Of a DNA stretch of 64,000 bases, positions 8,422-18,714 are shown piece by piece. The position numbers and the translations under genes are program-made. Positions within the stretch are counted from its first letter, which is position 1; each line of letters starts with the position of its first letter. Source of the stretch: Yoonia maritima (GTDB taxonomy: Bacteria; Pseudomonadota; Alphaproteobacteria; Rhodobacterales; Rhodobacteraceae); NCBI RefSeq assembly GCF_002933395.1, contig NZ_PKFN01000007.1:682001-746000 (forward strand), read 5' to 3'. The notes below the pieces were generated by a model. It was not told where the DNA came from. It did no database searches and saw only the letters and a list, made by a program, of their open reading frames with translations.

Positions 8422-9942
8422 TTAACCGCGCCAAATTTCAGGATTAAATAGCGCAATAATTGCCAGTGTTTCCAAACGACCAAGCACCATAGCAGCGGCC
8501 AAAACAACCTTAGCGACATCCGGAATGCCAGAATATGCGATCGGCACCTCTGCTGCAACTGCAGCCAACGGTCCGGTTGTTGACAAAGCAGAAACACTAA
8601 GCACCATAGAGGTTTCGAACTGGACGCCAGTCAACGACATCAACGTCATGACGCCCGCAATACTCAGCGCGAACAGCATGAAGAAAATCCATGAAATATA
8701 GGCACCCTGTTTGCGAATACGGCGTGCTTCTTTACCGCCACCACCGATAGAAGACGGGTGCAACAGCCGTTCTTGTTCGCGTTCACCATGACGATAAAGC
8801 GCATAAATTCGCAACAGTTTCACACCGCCAGCAGTGGTTGCGACCCCACCACCAATCAGTGCCATGCCAGTCAAAAACAACCCAGGCGTTTGCAACCCCG
8901 ACCACGAAGCAGCACCATCCCAAAAATGCGATTCAAAGCCCGTTGTCGTGAGAAAAGAAGTAACGGTAAACAACGTCCCCCAGAACGCACCAATAAATTC
9001 CTGAAACGATACCACAGTCTGCCGGTCAGTCGCCGCAAGGAAGTGACGCAGGAATAGCCCTGCCGTCACAAGCCCAATAAGAACTAAAGCTGTTCGGAAT
9101 TCAGGATCGCGCAGCAGGCCCTGTTCGCGTTCCCCGATCAAACCACGACTAAACGTCAATCGCGACAGCGCAAAAATGAAAAAGGCGAAAATCAACACTT
9201 CGCCCCAAAAACCAGATGCGGCATAATACAGCCCATCAATCGGCGATATCCCCGAAGTCGAAAGGGTCGACATTGCGTGACATAAAGCGATGTAGGGGAA
9301 TTCCCCAGCAACCACGAGACCGATCCAAAGCATAAATGTCAGGCCAACATAAATCGGCGTCAAGGACAGCGTGTAGCGCACCAGACGCTCGGACGGGTCA
9401 GCGATACGAGAAATCTGGCTCAGGCTTACCGCGGCGCCTTTACCAATATTTGTGGTCGCGCGCACCTCAAACCCGCCAAGGTTCATCGGGGCAAAAATGG
9501 AAACCGCAGTCACCCATATCAGCAAACCACCAAGCCAACCGACCAATGCGCGCCATAAATGCAATGACGGCGTTAACCGCCCCGAGGTGTCGTAAACTGT
9601 TGCGCCGGTCGTGGTGAAACTCGACACCATCTCGAACCATGCGTTCAGATAGGTCGTGTTGCCGATAGCCTCGTAAAACGGAACGGCAAACATCAGTGGC
9701 AACAACGTAAACGCAGACAGCAGGCCAATCAATTGGCTGCGCGCAACGTTGGTCGGGGCATATCCTGCAGTCGTCAGCCCAACGATTAGTGTCAGGATCG
9801 AAAACAAAACAAAGCCATAAAAGAATACGCGCATGGCGTTAAAGTCGTCCATGATCGCGCCATGCGCAGCGGGAACGAGCATGGCAATCGCACCCAACCC
9901 CATCAAGATCACAAAAAACGGGAGCTTAACGATCCAATTCAT
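8422..9942 (-). CDS. trkH: Potassium uptake protein TrkH
   Basis: Membrane subunit of the Trk potassium uptake system, 506 residues with the repeated pore architecture of the SKT superfamily. Pore-loop segments can be recognised in SFTTTGATVYDT, ALCHAMSTLSTSGISP, TVTSFLTTTGFES and SVSALSTTGPL. Each carries the Ser/Thr-Thr-Gly filter pattern. The ATG shares one base with the trkA stop (TAATG), so the two subunits are translationally coupled. Potassium uptake genes directly after ntrYX are normal in this order. Confidence 0.95.
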   Translation of the reverse strand: MNWIVKLPFFVILMGLGAIAMLVPAAHGAIMDDFNAMRVFFYGFVLFSILTLIVGLTTAGYAPTNVARSQLIGLLSAFTLLPLMFAVPFYEAIGNTTYLNAWFEMVSSFTTTGATVYDTSGRLTPSLHLWRALVGWLGGLLIWVTAVSIFAPMNLGGFEVRATTNIGKGAAVSLSQISRIADPSERLVRYTLSLTPIYVGLTFMLWIGLVVAGEFPYIALCHAMSTLSTSGISPIDGLYYAASGFWGEVLIFAFFIFALSRLTFSRGLIGEREQGLLRDPEFRTALVLIGLVTAGLFLRHFLAATDRQTVVSFQEFIGAFWGTLFTVTSFLTTTGFESHFWDGAASWSGLQTPGLFLTGMALIGGGVATTAGGVKLLRIYALYRHGEREQERLLHPSSIGGGGKEARRIRKQGAYISWIFFMLFALSIAGVMTLMSLTGVQFETSMVLSVSALSTTGPLAAVAAEVPIAYSGIPDVAKVVLAAAMVLGRLETLAIIALFNPEIWRG

Positions 9943-11318
9943 TAGAAGAAATCGATCGAAACCTGCAAGAGGCGCTCAACCTCTGGCACATCACTGCTCA
10001 TCGCGAAAATCGCAATGACATCGCCTTCTTCGATACGTGTCTCACCTGTTGGTTTGATGAATTTGTTCTGCTTCATAAGCCCACCAATCAAGGTACCTTC
10101 AGGGAATGAAATCTCTTTAATTTTTTGTCCTGCGATTGGCGATGTGCCAAGCACTTGCGCCTCAATCACTTCGGCTTCTGCGTCACCAATAGAATAAACC
10201 CCACGCACACGTCCATGCCGGATGTGACGAAGGATCGAGCTCACAGTGGTTGCGCGTGGGTTGATATAGGCGTCGATATCAAGCGGTGCCATCAGCGGCA
10301 CTAATGTTGGGTCGTTGATCAAACAAATCGCCATAGAGCAACCCATTTCTTTGGCGCGCACCGACACAAGCATGTTGGTCTTATCGTCGTCAGTTACAGC
10401 CAGAACAGCGTCTGCTGTTGAAATATTCGCCTCTTCTAGCAAGCTGCTATTCAAACCATCACCATGCAGCACGATTGTCCGATCCAGTGCATCAGCGGCG
10501 TTTTCAGCAATCGTACGATCTTTTTCAATCACCTTAACTCTGACCCGTTCGGTCCGTGCTTCTAATGACTGCGCGACGCCCAAACCAACATTACCGCCGC
10601 CAATGATCACAATACGATCTTGCTTGGCATGGGTTTTACCGAAGATTTCGAGCGTACGCGTCATGTCTTCGGTTACGGTAAACAGATAGACATCATCGCC
10701 CGCAAATATCTGATCGCCCGGTGACGGGACAAATAATGCGCCATCGCGACGAATGCCAACAACGATAGCTCGCAGCGTTGAGAACAAATCAGTTAGCTGC
10801 CGCAGCGGTGTATTAATCACAGGACAGTCTGCATCAATCGTAATCCCAAGCAGCTGACCGCGGCCTTCTAGAAAGCTCTCAGTGTCAAAAGCAGCAGGCG
10901 CAGCAAGTCGTTGCAGCGCCGCTTCCGCGACTTCCTTTTCGGGAGAGATCACAACGTCAATTGGCAAATGATCACGTCGATACAAGTCCGAATAGATCGC
11001 ATCAAGATAGCTTTGGGCACGTAACCGCGCAATTTTCCGTTGGACCGCAAATACCGAATGCGCGACCTGACAGGTCACCATATTCACTTCGTCAGAATGG
11101 GTCGCAGCAATAATCATGTCAGCGTCACGCGCGCCCGCACGGTCAAGCACATCTGGATAACTTGCGTGCCCGGCAATACCTTGAACATCTAACGTATCAG
11201 TGGCACGCCGGACGAGTTCGGGGTTGTTATCCACGACCGTAACGTCGTTCTTTTCCCCGGACAAATGGCGCGCAATTTGCCAGCCAACCTGCCCCGCACC
11301 ACAGATAATGACTTTCAT
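9942..11318 (-). CDS. trkA: Trk system potassium transporter TrkA
   Basis: Cytoplasmic NAD-binding regulatory subunit that gates TrkH, 458 residues. It is built of two RCK (TrkA-N plus TrkA-C) halves. The first Rossmann loop is ICGAGQVGWQIARHL at the N terminus and the second is IIGGGNVGLGVAQSL near residue 240, each followed by an acidic residue for the ribose (VVDNN, VIEKD). It overlaps ntrX and trkH by one base on each side. Confidence 0.96.
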   Translation of the reverse strand: MKVIICGAGQVGWQIARHLSGEKNDVTVVDNNPELVRRATDTLDVQGIAGHASYPDVLDRAGARDADMIIAATHSDEVNMVTCQVAHSVFAVQRKIARLRAQSYLDAIYSDLYRRDHLPIDVVISPEKEVAEAALQRLAAPAAFDTESFLEGRGQLLGITIDADCPVINTPLRQLTDLFSTLRAIVVGIRRDGALFVPSPGDQIFAGDDVYLFTVTEDMTRTLEIFGKTHAKQDRIVIIGGGNVGLGVAQSLEARTERVRVKVIEKDRTIAENAADALDRTIVLHGDGLNSSLLEEANISTADAVLAVTDDDKTNMLVSVRAKEMGCSMAICLINDPTLVPLMAPLDIDAYINPRATTVSSILRHIRHGRVRGVYSIGDAEAEVIEAQVLGTSPIAGQKIKEISFPEGTLIGGLMKQNKFIKPTGETRIEEGDVIAIFAMSSDVPEVERLLQVSIDFF

Positions 11319-12721
11319 TATGCTTCGTCCTCGACATAGGCGACACGCCCGCCGGCCTTATTGCTTGTCACTACGCCAAGCGACTTAAGTTTGCGGTGCA
11401 ACGCTGACCGTTCCATGCCCACAAAGGTCGCTGTCCGGCTGATATTGCCACCAAATCGGTTGATTTGCGTCAGTAGGTATTCCCGCTCGAACAGCTCGCG
11501 CGCTTCGCGCAACGGCAAAGTCGCGAGACCACCAGCAAGCACAATACGCCCTTCGTCACTACCACCACTTTCTTCACCGGTTGGCAGTTCACGTGCAGCA
11601 ATGTCACCGGTGTTTTCACCAAGGATTAGAACACGTTCAACCACGTTCTTAAGCTGACGCACATTCCCCGGCCACAGCATTGTTTGCAGCAACGCGCGCG
11701 CATCATCCGCAAGCTGGCGCAGTGGCAACCCCTGCGCTTTGTTAAAGACTTCGATAAAGTGCTCTGCAAGCACAGGAATATCTTCCCGACGTTCTTCAAG
11801 CGAAGGCACTGCAATCGGCACGACATTCAGCCGGTGGTACAGTTCTTCGCGAAATGTACCTGCCTCAATTGCCATGGGCAGGTCACGGTTCGTACTTGAT
11901 ACGACGCGCAAATCGACCTGAACTTTATCAGTACCGCCAACCCGCTGGAACCGTTGATCTACAAGAACACGCAATATCTTTGACTGCGTTCCCAGTGGCA
12001 TATCAGCGATTTCGTCAAAATAGATCACACCACCATTTGCCTCTTCAAGCAAACCGGGTTCAACGCCGCGCCCACTGTCTTCGCGCCCAAATAGCACTTC
12101 TTCCATGCGATCAGGTTCGATCGAAGCCGAGTTCACCGTGATGAATGGTGCACTTGAACGGTTTGAATTCGCATGAATGTAACGCGCCGCGATTTCCTTA
12201 CCGACACCAGCAGGGCCTGTCAGCATCACACGGCCATTTGACTTTGTGACCTTGTCCAACTGCGATTTCAACGTGCGGAACGCAGCACTATCTCCAAGCA
12301 TCTCAGCGCTCGCGACATCCCCACGTTTCAGCGCAACGTTCTCACGCCGCAAACGCGATGTTTCCATCGCGCGACGGATCACAACAAGCAGCTGGTCGAT
12401 GTTAAACGGCTTTTCAATAAAATCATAAGCCCCCTGCTTAATTGCAGCGACCGCAATTTCGATATTGCCGTGCCCCGAAATGATCACGACCGGGATGTCA
12501 GGATGGTCTCTTTTGACGGATTTCAGGATATCGATCCCGTCCATGCCGCTATCTTTCAGCCAAATATCTAGGATCATCAGCGCCGGAGGCGCCTTGGCAA
12601 TCTGCGCCATACACTCGTCAGACGTTCCCGCAAGCCGGGTTGTATAGCCTTCGTCCTTTAGAATATCGGAAATGAGCTCTCGAATATCGCGTTCATCATC
12701 GGTAATTAAAATATCGCCCAT
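11318..12721 (-). CDS. ntrX: Nitrogen-type response regulator NtrX
   Basis: Response regulator partner of NtrY, 467 residues from the chosen start. It has a receiver domain with the phospho-acceptor Asp at about 52 (LMILDIWLKD), an AAA+ domain with Walker A GPAGVGKE, and a C-terminal Fis-type helix-turn-helix (FVGMERSALHRKLKSLGV). The GAFTGA loop of sigma-54 activators is absent: LFG is followed by REDSGRGVEPGLLEEANGG, about four residues shorter than usual. An ATG at 12733 overlaps the ntrY stop, but GAGG lies six bases before the ATG at 12721, which gives the family-like start MGDILI. It probably controls transcription without sigma-54. Confidence 0.94.
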   Translation of the reverse strand: MGDILITDDERDIRELISDILKDEGYTTRLAGTSDECMAQIAKAPPALMILDIWLKDSGMDGIDILKSVKRDHPDIPVVIISGHGNIEIAVAAIKQGAYDFIEKPFNIDQLLVVIRRAMETSRLRRENVALKRGDVASAEMLGDSAAFRTLKSQLDKVTKSNGRVMLTGPAGVGKEIAARYIHANSNRSSAPFITVNSASIEPDRMEEVLFGREDSGRGVEPGLLEEANGGVIYFDEIADMPLGTQSKILRVLVDQRFQRVGGTDKVQVDLRVVSSTNRDLPMAIEAGTFREELYHRLNVVPIAVPSLEERREDIPVLAEHFIEVFNKAQGLPLRQLADDARALLQTMLWPGNVRQLKNVVERVLILGENTGDIAARELPTGEESGGSDEGRIVLAGGLATLPLREARELFEREYLLTQINRFGGNISRTATFVGMERSALHRKLKSLGVVTSNKAGGRVAYVEDEA

Positions 12722-12729
12722 CATCGTCC

Positions 12730-14979
12730 TCATGCTGGTATTTTTATAGTCTGCGCGTCGGCAGACATTAATGGTAGTTGAATGATCGCACAGGCTCCCG
12801 CATGGTCCTGTCCTTTGAAGATTTCAGCGTCTGTTAGGGTCAGTGTCCCGCTGTGTTCTTCGATAATTTTCTTCACGATTGGCAGCCCAAGCCCCGTCCC
12901 CTTGTCGCGAGTTGTCACATATGGTTCAAACAACCGCGTCCGATCTTCTGGAAGCCCGATCCCGTTGTCGGACACACAAATCCGCACATGGCCGTCATGC
13001 TGCGACATCACAACACGCACTTGCGGCTTGTAATCCCCAACTTCATTTTTTTCCATAAAGGTTTCAGTAGCTTCGCCAGCGTTCTTGATCAAGTTTGTCA
13101 GCGCTTGGCTAATCATTGTACCGTCCATGTCAGCCAAGATGGTTTCAACAGGAAGGGTTGCTGTGATCTTAACATCTGGTTGACCGGCCTTTTGCAAAGC
13201 AACTGCATCAGCGACAAGCTGCGTTAAATCGGCCACAGCCATCTGTGGCTCTGGCATACGCGCAAACTTTGAGAAATCATCGACGATGCGACGCAGATCA
13301 TTCGTTTGCCGTACGATGACATCCGTCATCTGTTCAAGCTTGCTCGCATCATCGCCCAATTGACTTGCAAACTTACGTTTAATCCGTTCAGCAGATAGTT
13401 GGATTGGCGTAAGTGGGTTTTTGATTTCATGCGCAATACGACGTGCAACATCACCCCAGGCCGCCATGCGCTGCGCGCTTACAAGGTCGGTCACGTCATC
13501 AAATGCCACAACATACCCTTCAAGCGCCCCATCAGCGTTTCGACGTGGCGACATGCGTACCAATAGGCTTTCTTGCTGCCCTTTACGGATCAGGTTGACT
13601 TGATCTTGTACATTATCCGCACCAGCAGCAATCATTTGACCAAATAGGTCTGAAAATTCAGGGATCGCAAGCGGCAGCGCGGTTGGGCCGTGATCGGGGT
13701 TCACAGACAGAAGCCGCTGTGCTGACGGGTTCACAAGCGTAACACGACCATCAGCATCCAACCCGACAACACCTGACGTCACTGAACTAAGTACGGAATC
13801 GAATAACCGCCGGCGTTGTTCTGTTAGGCGGTTGGTCTCTAACAACTCGTCGCGCTGGCCCTTAAGCTGACCTGTCATCAAATTAAAGAAATGCCCGAGC
13901 TGCGAAATTTCATCGTCGCCATCGTCTTCGATAACGCGAACATCCAAATCACCCGCACCAACGCGCTGTGATGCTGACACCAAACGACCAATGGGCCGTG
14001 ACAAGCGCTCTGCGAACCAAAGCCCGCCCCAAATCGCTGCAAGTATCAGAATGACTGCAAACCCAAGATACAATAGGCCGAACTGGAACAACATCTTACC
14101 GCGTTCATTCGCCAACAACTCGTATTGCTCAACCGTTTGCGTCGTATCATTCAGTAAAGACAATACGTTACCGTCCACACTTCGTGTGACGTAAAGGTAC
14201 CGATTACGAAATGCAGTTAGCGGCATTAGCGCACGAAATTCGTTATTTGCCACGTCTTCGATAATCGCTAGGCCAAGGGCATCGGCATCTGTAAAATTCT
14301 CATCGCTTGGTCGCTCATAATCAAAATCGTATGACCCCGACCCGCGTGCGGATATTTCGCCGTCACCGTCAATGACATAGGCTTCAGACAGTGATCTGTC
14401 GATTTGCGGCTGCACATCCCCAAGCGCGCGCCGCACTTCTCCATCATCCATAAACAGGTTTGCTTGTCGTTCACGATTAAGAAACCCGGCCAGACCTGTT
14501 GCATCGCGCGTCAACTCTTGGCGATGTTCCTCCTCATAGGCCTGCGCGGTGGTGAGTGATGTGCGTAAAACATTACCAACGGGTTCGGAAAACAGACCAT
14601 CAAGCGCGACAGAAATCAGTAGAACTGAGAACACCGCAACAAGGACCGTTGGGATCAGAGCGGAAACCGCAAACACACCAGTCAGCCGCAAATGCAATCG
14701 CGATCCGGCCGATTTTGCCCGTCGCGCGGCAACCATCCTTGCGACTTGGCGCATGACGACGGCCATAACAACCAACACATACACAAGGTCGGATAAAAGA
14801 ATCAGCCGCAACTGCGGCGAGGAAGCGCCCTGCCCCCAAGGACCGATGATGACGTATGTAATAACAGCAAGAACAGGCCCCGCGACAATCAATGCGCCGG
14901 TGAACAAGCTTTGCACGTGCCGTTGGCGCTGCCAACGCGCAAACCGCATCATATAAGAGGCCCAAAAGGTACGCCGCAC
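12730..14979 (-). CDS. ntrY: Sensor histidine kinase NtrY
   Basis: Membrane histidine kinase of 749 residues. N-terminal transmembrane segments flank a periplasmic sensing part. A HAMP linker follows (RLSRPIGRLVSASQRVGAGD), then a PAS domain, a HisKA domain with the phospho-accepting HEIKNPLTPIQL, and an HATPase domain with DNGIGLPEDRT and GTGLGLPIVKKI. It is predicted to phosphorylate NtrX. The GTG start at 14979 gives the longest form; ATG codons at 14952 and 14949 are alternatives, and neither has an excellent ribosome site. It follows ntrC after a 102-base gap that can form two RNA hairpins. Confidence 0.95.
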   Translation of the reverse strand: MRRTFWASYMMRFARWQRQRHVQSLFTGALIVAGPVLAVITYVIIGPWGQGASSPQLRLILLSDLVYVLVVMAVVMRQVARMVAARRAKSAGSRLHLRLTGVFAVSALIPTVLVAVFSVLLISVALDGLFSEPVGNVLRTSLTTAQAYEEEHRQELTRDATGLAGFLNRERQANLFMDDGEVRRALGDVQPQIDRSLSEAYVIDGDGEISARGSGSYDFDYERPSDENFTDADALGLAIIEDVANNEFRALMPLTAFRNRYLYVTRSVDGNVLSLLNDTTQTVEQYELLANERGKMLFQFGLLYLGFAVILILAAIWGGLWFAERLSRPIGRLVSASQRVGAGDLDVRVIEDDGDDEISQLGHFFNLMTGQLKGQRDELLETNRLTEQRRRLFDSVLSSVTSGVVGLDADGRVTLVNPSAQRLLSVNPDHGPTALPLAIPEFSDLFGQMIAAGADNVQDQVNLIRKGQQESLLVRMSPRRNADGALEGYVVAFDDVTDLVSAQRMAAWGDVARRIAHEIKNPLTPIQLSAERIKRKFASQLGDDASKLEQMTDVIVRQTNDLRRIVDDFSKFARMPEPQMAVADLTQLVADAVALQKAGQPDVKITATLPVETILADMDGTMISQALTNLIKNAGEATETFMEKNEVGDYKPQVRVVMSQHDGHVRICVSDNGIGLPEDRTRLFEPYVTTRDKGTGLGLPIVKKIIEEHSGTLTLTDAEIFKGQDHAGACAIIQLPLMSADAQTIKIPA

Positions 14980-15001
14980 GCCTCAGTCTCATTTTATTTA
15001 G

Positions 15002-15015
15002 GTGGGTTTTCCCAC
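15002..15015 (-). other. Short hairpin just upstream of ntrY
   Basis: GTGGG and CCCAC pair around a four-base loop, about 22 bases before the GTG start of ntrY. It could affect ribosome access, but the stem is only five pairs. Confidence 0.3.
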
Positions 15016-15031
15016 ATTACCGCCGGTGCAC

Positions 15032-15066
15032 GTGACTGATGTGCATCATTGACGTACATCAGCCAC
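15032..15066 (-). other. RNA hairpin in the ntrC-ntrY gap
   Basis: In the minus-strand transcript an eleven-pair stem forms (15056-15066 with 15032-15042) around a 13-base loop. One pair is G-U in this RNA but would be a mismatch on the other strand, which favours a transcribed structure. No T tract follows, so it is more likely a processing or stability element than a terminator. Confidence 0.4.
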
Positions 15067-15081
15067 GGTCCTGTTGCGGTT

Positions 15082-16455
15082 TTACATCAATTTGCGGCGC
15101 CGTGTCACGCGGATATCGAGATCGGTGATCTTCTTGCGCAAAGTATTACGGTTGATACCAAGTAAATCAGCACATTTGGCCTGATTTCCGCCGGTCGCAT
15201 CCAGCGCAATTTCGATCAACGGCCCTTCGACCTCTTTCAAAATGCGATTGTAAAGGCCCGGCGGCGGCAGCACCCCGCCATGCAAATCAAAATAACGACG
15301 TAGATGTTTTCCGACGCTTGCAGAAAGCTTTTCACCCTCGCCGCCAGATCGCAGTGGTTCTATCGCGGGCTGGTTGCCCAAAACCATTTCGACCTCGGCA
15401 CGGGTGATCTCTTCCTCGGCGGCTGTAAAGACCAGACGACGCACCGCATTTTCAAGCTGACGTACGTTGCCCGGCCAACTGTAGGCGCGAACCAATTCTA
15501 GCGCAGATTCGCCAAAGCGACGCACCGGCGCTCCGTCACGTTCAGACCGGGCAAGGAAATGTTCCGCCAGCAATGGAATATCATCCACGCGTTCACGCAA
15601 CGAAGGCACATCAACCGTCACGCCCCCGAGGCGATAAAACAGATCCTCACGAAATTTTCCATCTTCCATACGGACCATCAGGTCAGACTGAGACGTCGCC
15701 ATGATGCGCGGCGCGTTGTCGCCAAGCGCATCAAGCATCCGTACGATCCGCCCTTGTGCATCATCTGAAAGGTCGCTGACTTCATCAAATAGGATCGACC
15801 CGCCCTTTGCACGGCTTAGAACCGCAGAAGGGCCATCCATACCCTCTAAGTCAGCAGCGGAAACCACCACGAACGGTAAGCTGCGACGATCCGAAAAGTC
15901 ATGCACGGCGCGCGCAATCAGCGATTTCCCTGTACCGCTTTCACCAGTAATCAAAACTGGCAATTGCGTATTCATCACGCGCGCAACAAGCCGGTACAGC
16001 GCCTGCATGACTGGCGTGCGGCCAACCAATGGCAAATCACCGGCTTGTTCAGACGCAACCGTATCAACGTTTCGTGTGTTAGGCGCGCGACGCTTTACTT
16101 CCAATGCACGCGCTGCGCGCTTCATAAGATCAGGCAAATCAAACGGTTTTGGCAAATAATCATAGGCTTCGGCCTCAGCGGCCTGAATTGCGGTCATAAT
16201 CGTGTTTTGCGCCGATATGACAATGACCGGCAAACCCGGCCGTGCCGCTGCGATTTTAGGAAGCTGATCCAGCCCATTTCCATCAGGCATCACCACATCC
16301 GAAATAACAAGATCGCCTTTGCCTTCGTCAACCCAGCGCATCAAGGTCACAAGTGACGATGTTGCGTGTACTTTGCACCCTGCCCGCGTCAGTGCTTGGG
16401 TCAGTACGGTCCGGATTGTCCGGTCATCATCTGCAACAAGAACGGTACCGTCCAT
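15082..16455 (-). CDS. ntrC: Nitrogen regulator NtrC lacking the GAFTGA loop
   Basis: Response regulator of nitrogen assimilation, 457 residues. The receiver domain has its phospho-acceptor at Asp53 ([11 protein letters not shown]). An AAA+ domain follows with Walker A GESGTGKS at 171-178 and Walker B ILFDE near 221-225. The C-terminal Fis-type DNA-binding domain ends [13 protein letters not shown]. The segment between [14 protein letters not shown] and the Walker B is about 18 residues shorter than in enteric NtrC and has no GAFTGA. NtrC of Rhodobacter capsulatus is known to lack this motif and to activate sigma-70 polymerase, so the same is inferred here. The gene shares one base with ntrB. 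Confidence 0.95.
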   Translation of the reverse strand: MDGTVLVADDDRTIRTVLTQALTRAGCKVHATSSLVTLMRWVDEGKGDLVISDVVMPDGNGLDQLPKIAAARPGLPVIVISAQNTIMTAIQAAEAEAYDYLPKPFDLPDLMKRAARALEVKRRAPNTRNVDTVASEQAGDLPLVGRTPVMQALYRLVARVMNTQLPVLITGESGTGKSLIARAVHDFSDRRSLPFVVVSAADLEGMDGPSAVLSRAKGGSILFDEVSDLSDDAQGRIVRMLDALGDNAPRIMATSQSDLMVRMEDGKFREDLFYRLGGVTVDVPSLRERVDDIPLLAEHFLARSERDGAPVRRFGESALELVRAYSWPGNVRQLENAVRRLVFTAAEEEITRAEVEMVLGNQPAIEPLRSGGEGEKLSASVGKHLRRYFDLHGGVLPPPGLYNRILKEVEGPLIEIALDATGGNQAKCADLLGINRNTLRKKITDLDIRVTRRRKLM

Positions 16456-17531
16456 TAGTTTTCTCCTACTTCGGTCTCTTTTGGTGCCAGTGGTAAAGAT
16501 ATGCGGAACACAGTGCGACCAGGGACGCTATCAACTGTAATCCAGCCGCCCCCATCGCTGATTAATTTGGACACAAGCGCCAACCCAAGACCGGTGCCGT
16601 TTTCCTTACCAGACACAAATGGTTCAAATATGTCGTTTGCAATCTCGGGCGGTAAGCCGGGACCATTGTCGATGATTTCGATCTGAAGCGGCAGACGCGC
16701 TTGCGTACCATCAGAACGACGCACGCGCAGTGAGGTATCATAAAAGGTGTGCAATCGAATTGTCCCACCTTCTTTGCTCGCTTCAGATGCATTTTTCAAA
16801 AGATTCAAGAAGACCTGCAGCAGCTGATCCCCATCAGCCAAAGTCTGCGGCAATGATGGATCATAGTCTTCGATGAAAAGCATATGCGCACCAAACCCAA
16901 CCGACGCCGATTGTCGTGCACGGTCTAAGATATCGTGAATATTGATCGGTTTTAATAATGGTGGGCGCAAATTGCCGAATTGCTCAACCTGCTCAAGCAG
17001 TTTCACGATACGGCGGCTTTCTTCGACAATTAGATCTGTCATTTCCTGATCTTCAGTGCTGAGTCCCATCGAAAGAAGTTGAGCTGCACCAGTAATCCCC
17101 GCAAGCGGGTTCTTGATTTCATGGGCAAGCATTTCCGCCATACCAATCGCAGATTTCGCAGCTTTTTCAGAGGAATGGTGTTGGTTCACGCGGCTCGCGA
17201 TTTCGCGTGGACTGATCATCACGATCATGACCTCTTCGCTGCCCTGCAATGGTGAGAATTGAAGATTGCACATCATCGGCGCACGTTCACCGCTACCGAC
17301 ATTCACGTCGTTTACAAACAGCGATGACCGGTTCTCGCGGGCACGATCAAACGGTTCCTCTAGTGGTGCGTCAATCATGACCTTTTCCCAAATTCGCTGA
17401 CCTGTCAGCGATTTGCTCGACATATTTAAAAAACTTTCCGCGGCTGGATTGCTCGAGATGATCAAATCATCTCCATCGAGCATCAATGCAGGCACAGGCA
17501 AAGAGGACCAAAGAGCAGTATCAAGTATCAT
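16455..17531 (-). CDS. ntrB: Nitrogen sensor histidine kinase NtrB
   Basis: Cytosolic kinase/phosphatase for NtrC, 358 residues, without membrane segments. An N-terminal PAS domain is followed by HisKA with [18 protein letters not shown], where the His is the phosphorylation site. The HATPase domain has [22 protein letters not shown] and [12 protein letters not shown]. Activity is normally set by PII protein in response to glutamine; no PII gene is in the window. It overlaps dusB by four bases and ntrC by one base, giving a dusB-ntrB-ntrC operon. Confidence 0.96.
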   Translation of the reverse strand: MILDTALWSSLPVPALMLDGDDLIISSNPAAESFLNMSSKSLTGQRIWEKVMIDAPLEEPFDRARENRSSLFVNDVNVGSGERAPMMCNLQFSPLQGSEEVMIVMISPREIASRVNQHHSSEKAAKSAIGMAEMLAHEIKNPLAGITGAAQLLSMGLSTEDQEMTDLIVEESRRIVKLLEQVEQFGNLRPPLLKPINIHDILDRARQSASVGFGAHMLFIEDYDPSLPQTLADGDQLLQVFLNLLKNASEASKEGGTIRLHTFYDTSLRVRRSDGTQARLPLQIEIIDNGPGLPPEIANDIFEPFVSGKENGTGLGLALVSKLISDGGGWITVDSVPGRTVFRISLPLAPKETEVGEN

Positions 17532-18529
17532 GCGGGTACCTTTTGGCTAAGAGCTTCGGGAAGATCATGTAAGACATCGCGCGGGTCCGCGTGGGTCAAA
17601 ATAGCTTTGCGCAGAGCAGGGTCGATTTGGGTATCATCCATGTACCACCCCAAATGCTTACGAGAGACTTTGCGCCCCAATTCTGTTCCATAAAACGACA
17701 GCATTGCCTCGTAATGCGTGCTGACCAGATTGATCAAAGCGTCCCCTTGAGGGACTTCCACATCCGGCCCGCCATGAAGTGCGGTTGCCACTTGCGCCAA
17801 GACCCAAGGTCGCCCCTGCGCACCGCGCCCGATCATGACACCATCCGCACCTGACAGGTCCAACGCCTGACGTGCGGTGACTGCATCAATGATGTCGCCG
17901 TTCGCGATAACTGGGATTGTGACCGCATCTTTGATCGCGCTTATAGCAGACCAATCGGCTGCACCCTTATAAAACTGGCATCGCGTACGCCCGTGGATCG
18001 TGACCAGTTTGACCCCAGCACCTTCGGCACGTCTGGCCACATCCGCGGCATTCAGACTGTCATCATCCCAACCAAGCCTTGTTTTTAAAGTGACGGGTAC
18101 GTTTACGGCATTCACGACGGCCTCGATCAACGACAAGGCATGATCAGGTGTTCGTAATAATGCAGAGCCTGAATAACCGTTTGTCACCTTTTTTGCAGGG
18201 CAACCCATGTTGATATCAATCATGGCCGCGCCATTGGCTTCGATCATACGGGCGGCCTCGGCCATCCAATAGGCATCGCGCCCAGCGATCTGTACTGCCG
18301 TACCTTCTTGATCATAACCAAGTTCAGCGCGTTCGCGCACGCCCGGCTTGGCCTGCACCATTTCCTGACTGGCGACCATTTCGCTAACAACCCAGCCCGC
18401 GCCAAAAGACGCGACCAACTGCCGGAACGGCAAATCCGTGATTCCCGCCAACGGCGCGAGCGCGACGGGAGGCTGCAAAGCCACATCATTGAGCGTGATC
18501 GATTCGTTATTTGCCAAAGGAACAGTCAT
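17528..18529 (-). CDS. dusB: tRNA-dihydrouridine synthase DusB (NifR3)
   Basis: FMN-dependent enzyme that reduces uridine to dihydrouridine in tRNA, 333 residues. PLAGITDLPFR marks the flavin-barrel start and INMGCPAKKV carries the catalytic Cys110. TIHGRTR and VIANGDI with IGRGAQGRPW are FMN-phosphate binding loops. It is the first gene of the ntrBC operon, the position in which it was first named nifR3 in Rhodobacter. A 185-base divergent gap separates its start from ispDF. Confidence 0.96.
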   Translation of the reverse strand: MTVPLANNESITLNDVALQPPVALAPLAGITDLPFRQLVASFGAGWVVSEMVASQEMVQAKPGVRERAELGYDQEGTAVQIAGRDAYWMAEAARMIEANGAAMIDINMGCPAKKVTNGYSGSALLRTPDHALSLIEAVVNAVNVPVTLKTRLGWDDDSLNAADVARRAEGAGVKLVTIHGRTRCQFYKGAADWSAISAIKDAVTIPVIANGDIIDAVTARQALDLSGADGVMIGRGAQGRPWVLAQVATALHGGPDVEVPQGDALINLVSTHYEAMLSFYGTELGRKVSRKHLGWYMDDTQIDPALRKAILTHADPRDVLHDLPEALSQKVPA

Positions 18530-18714
18530 TCGCTTAAAGGGTGTGCGTCGTGCATGACCTAAGTCGAAATGCCTGTTTTCACAACGAAACCCCTGCCAAA
18601 ATCACGAAATATAATAGCAAGCGCCTAATTATTGTGCAAATAGCCACGCAAATTGTCGAATTGCACCCTCGCCCCTAGAAGCCTAAACCAGTGCCGATCA
18701 AAGGATGCAGCAAT

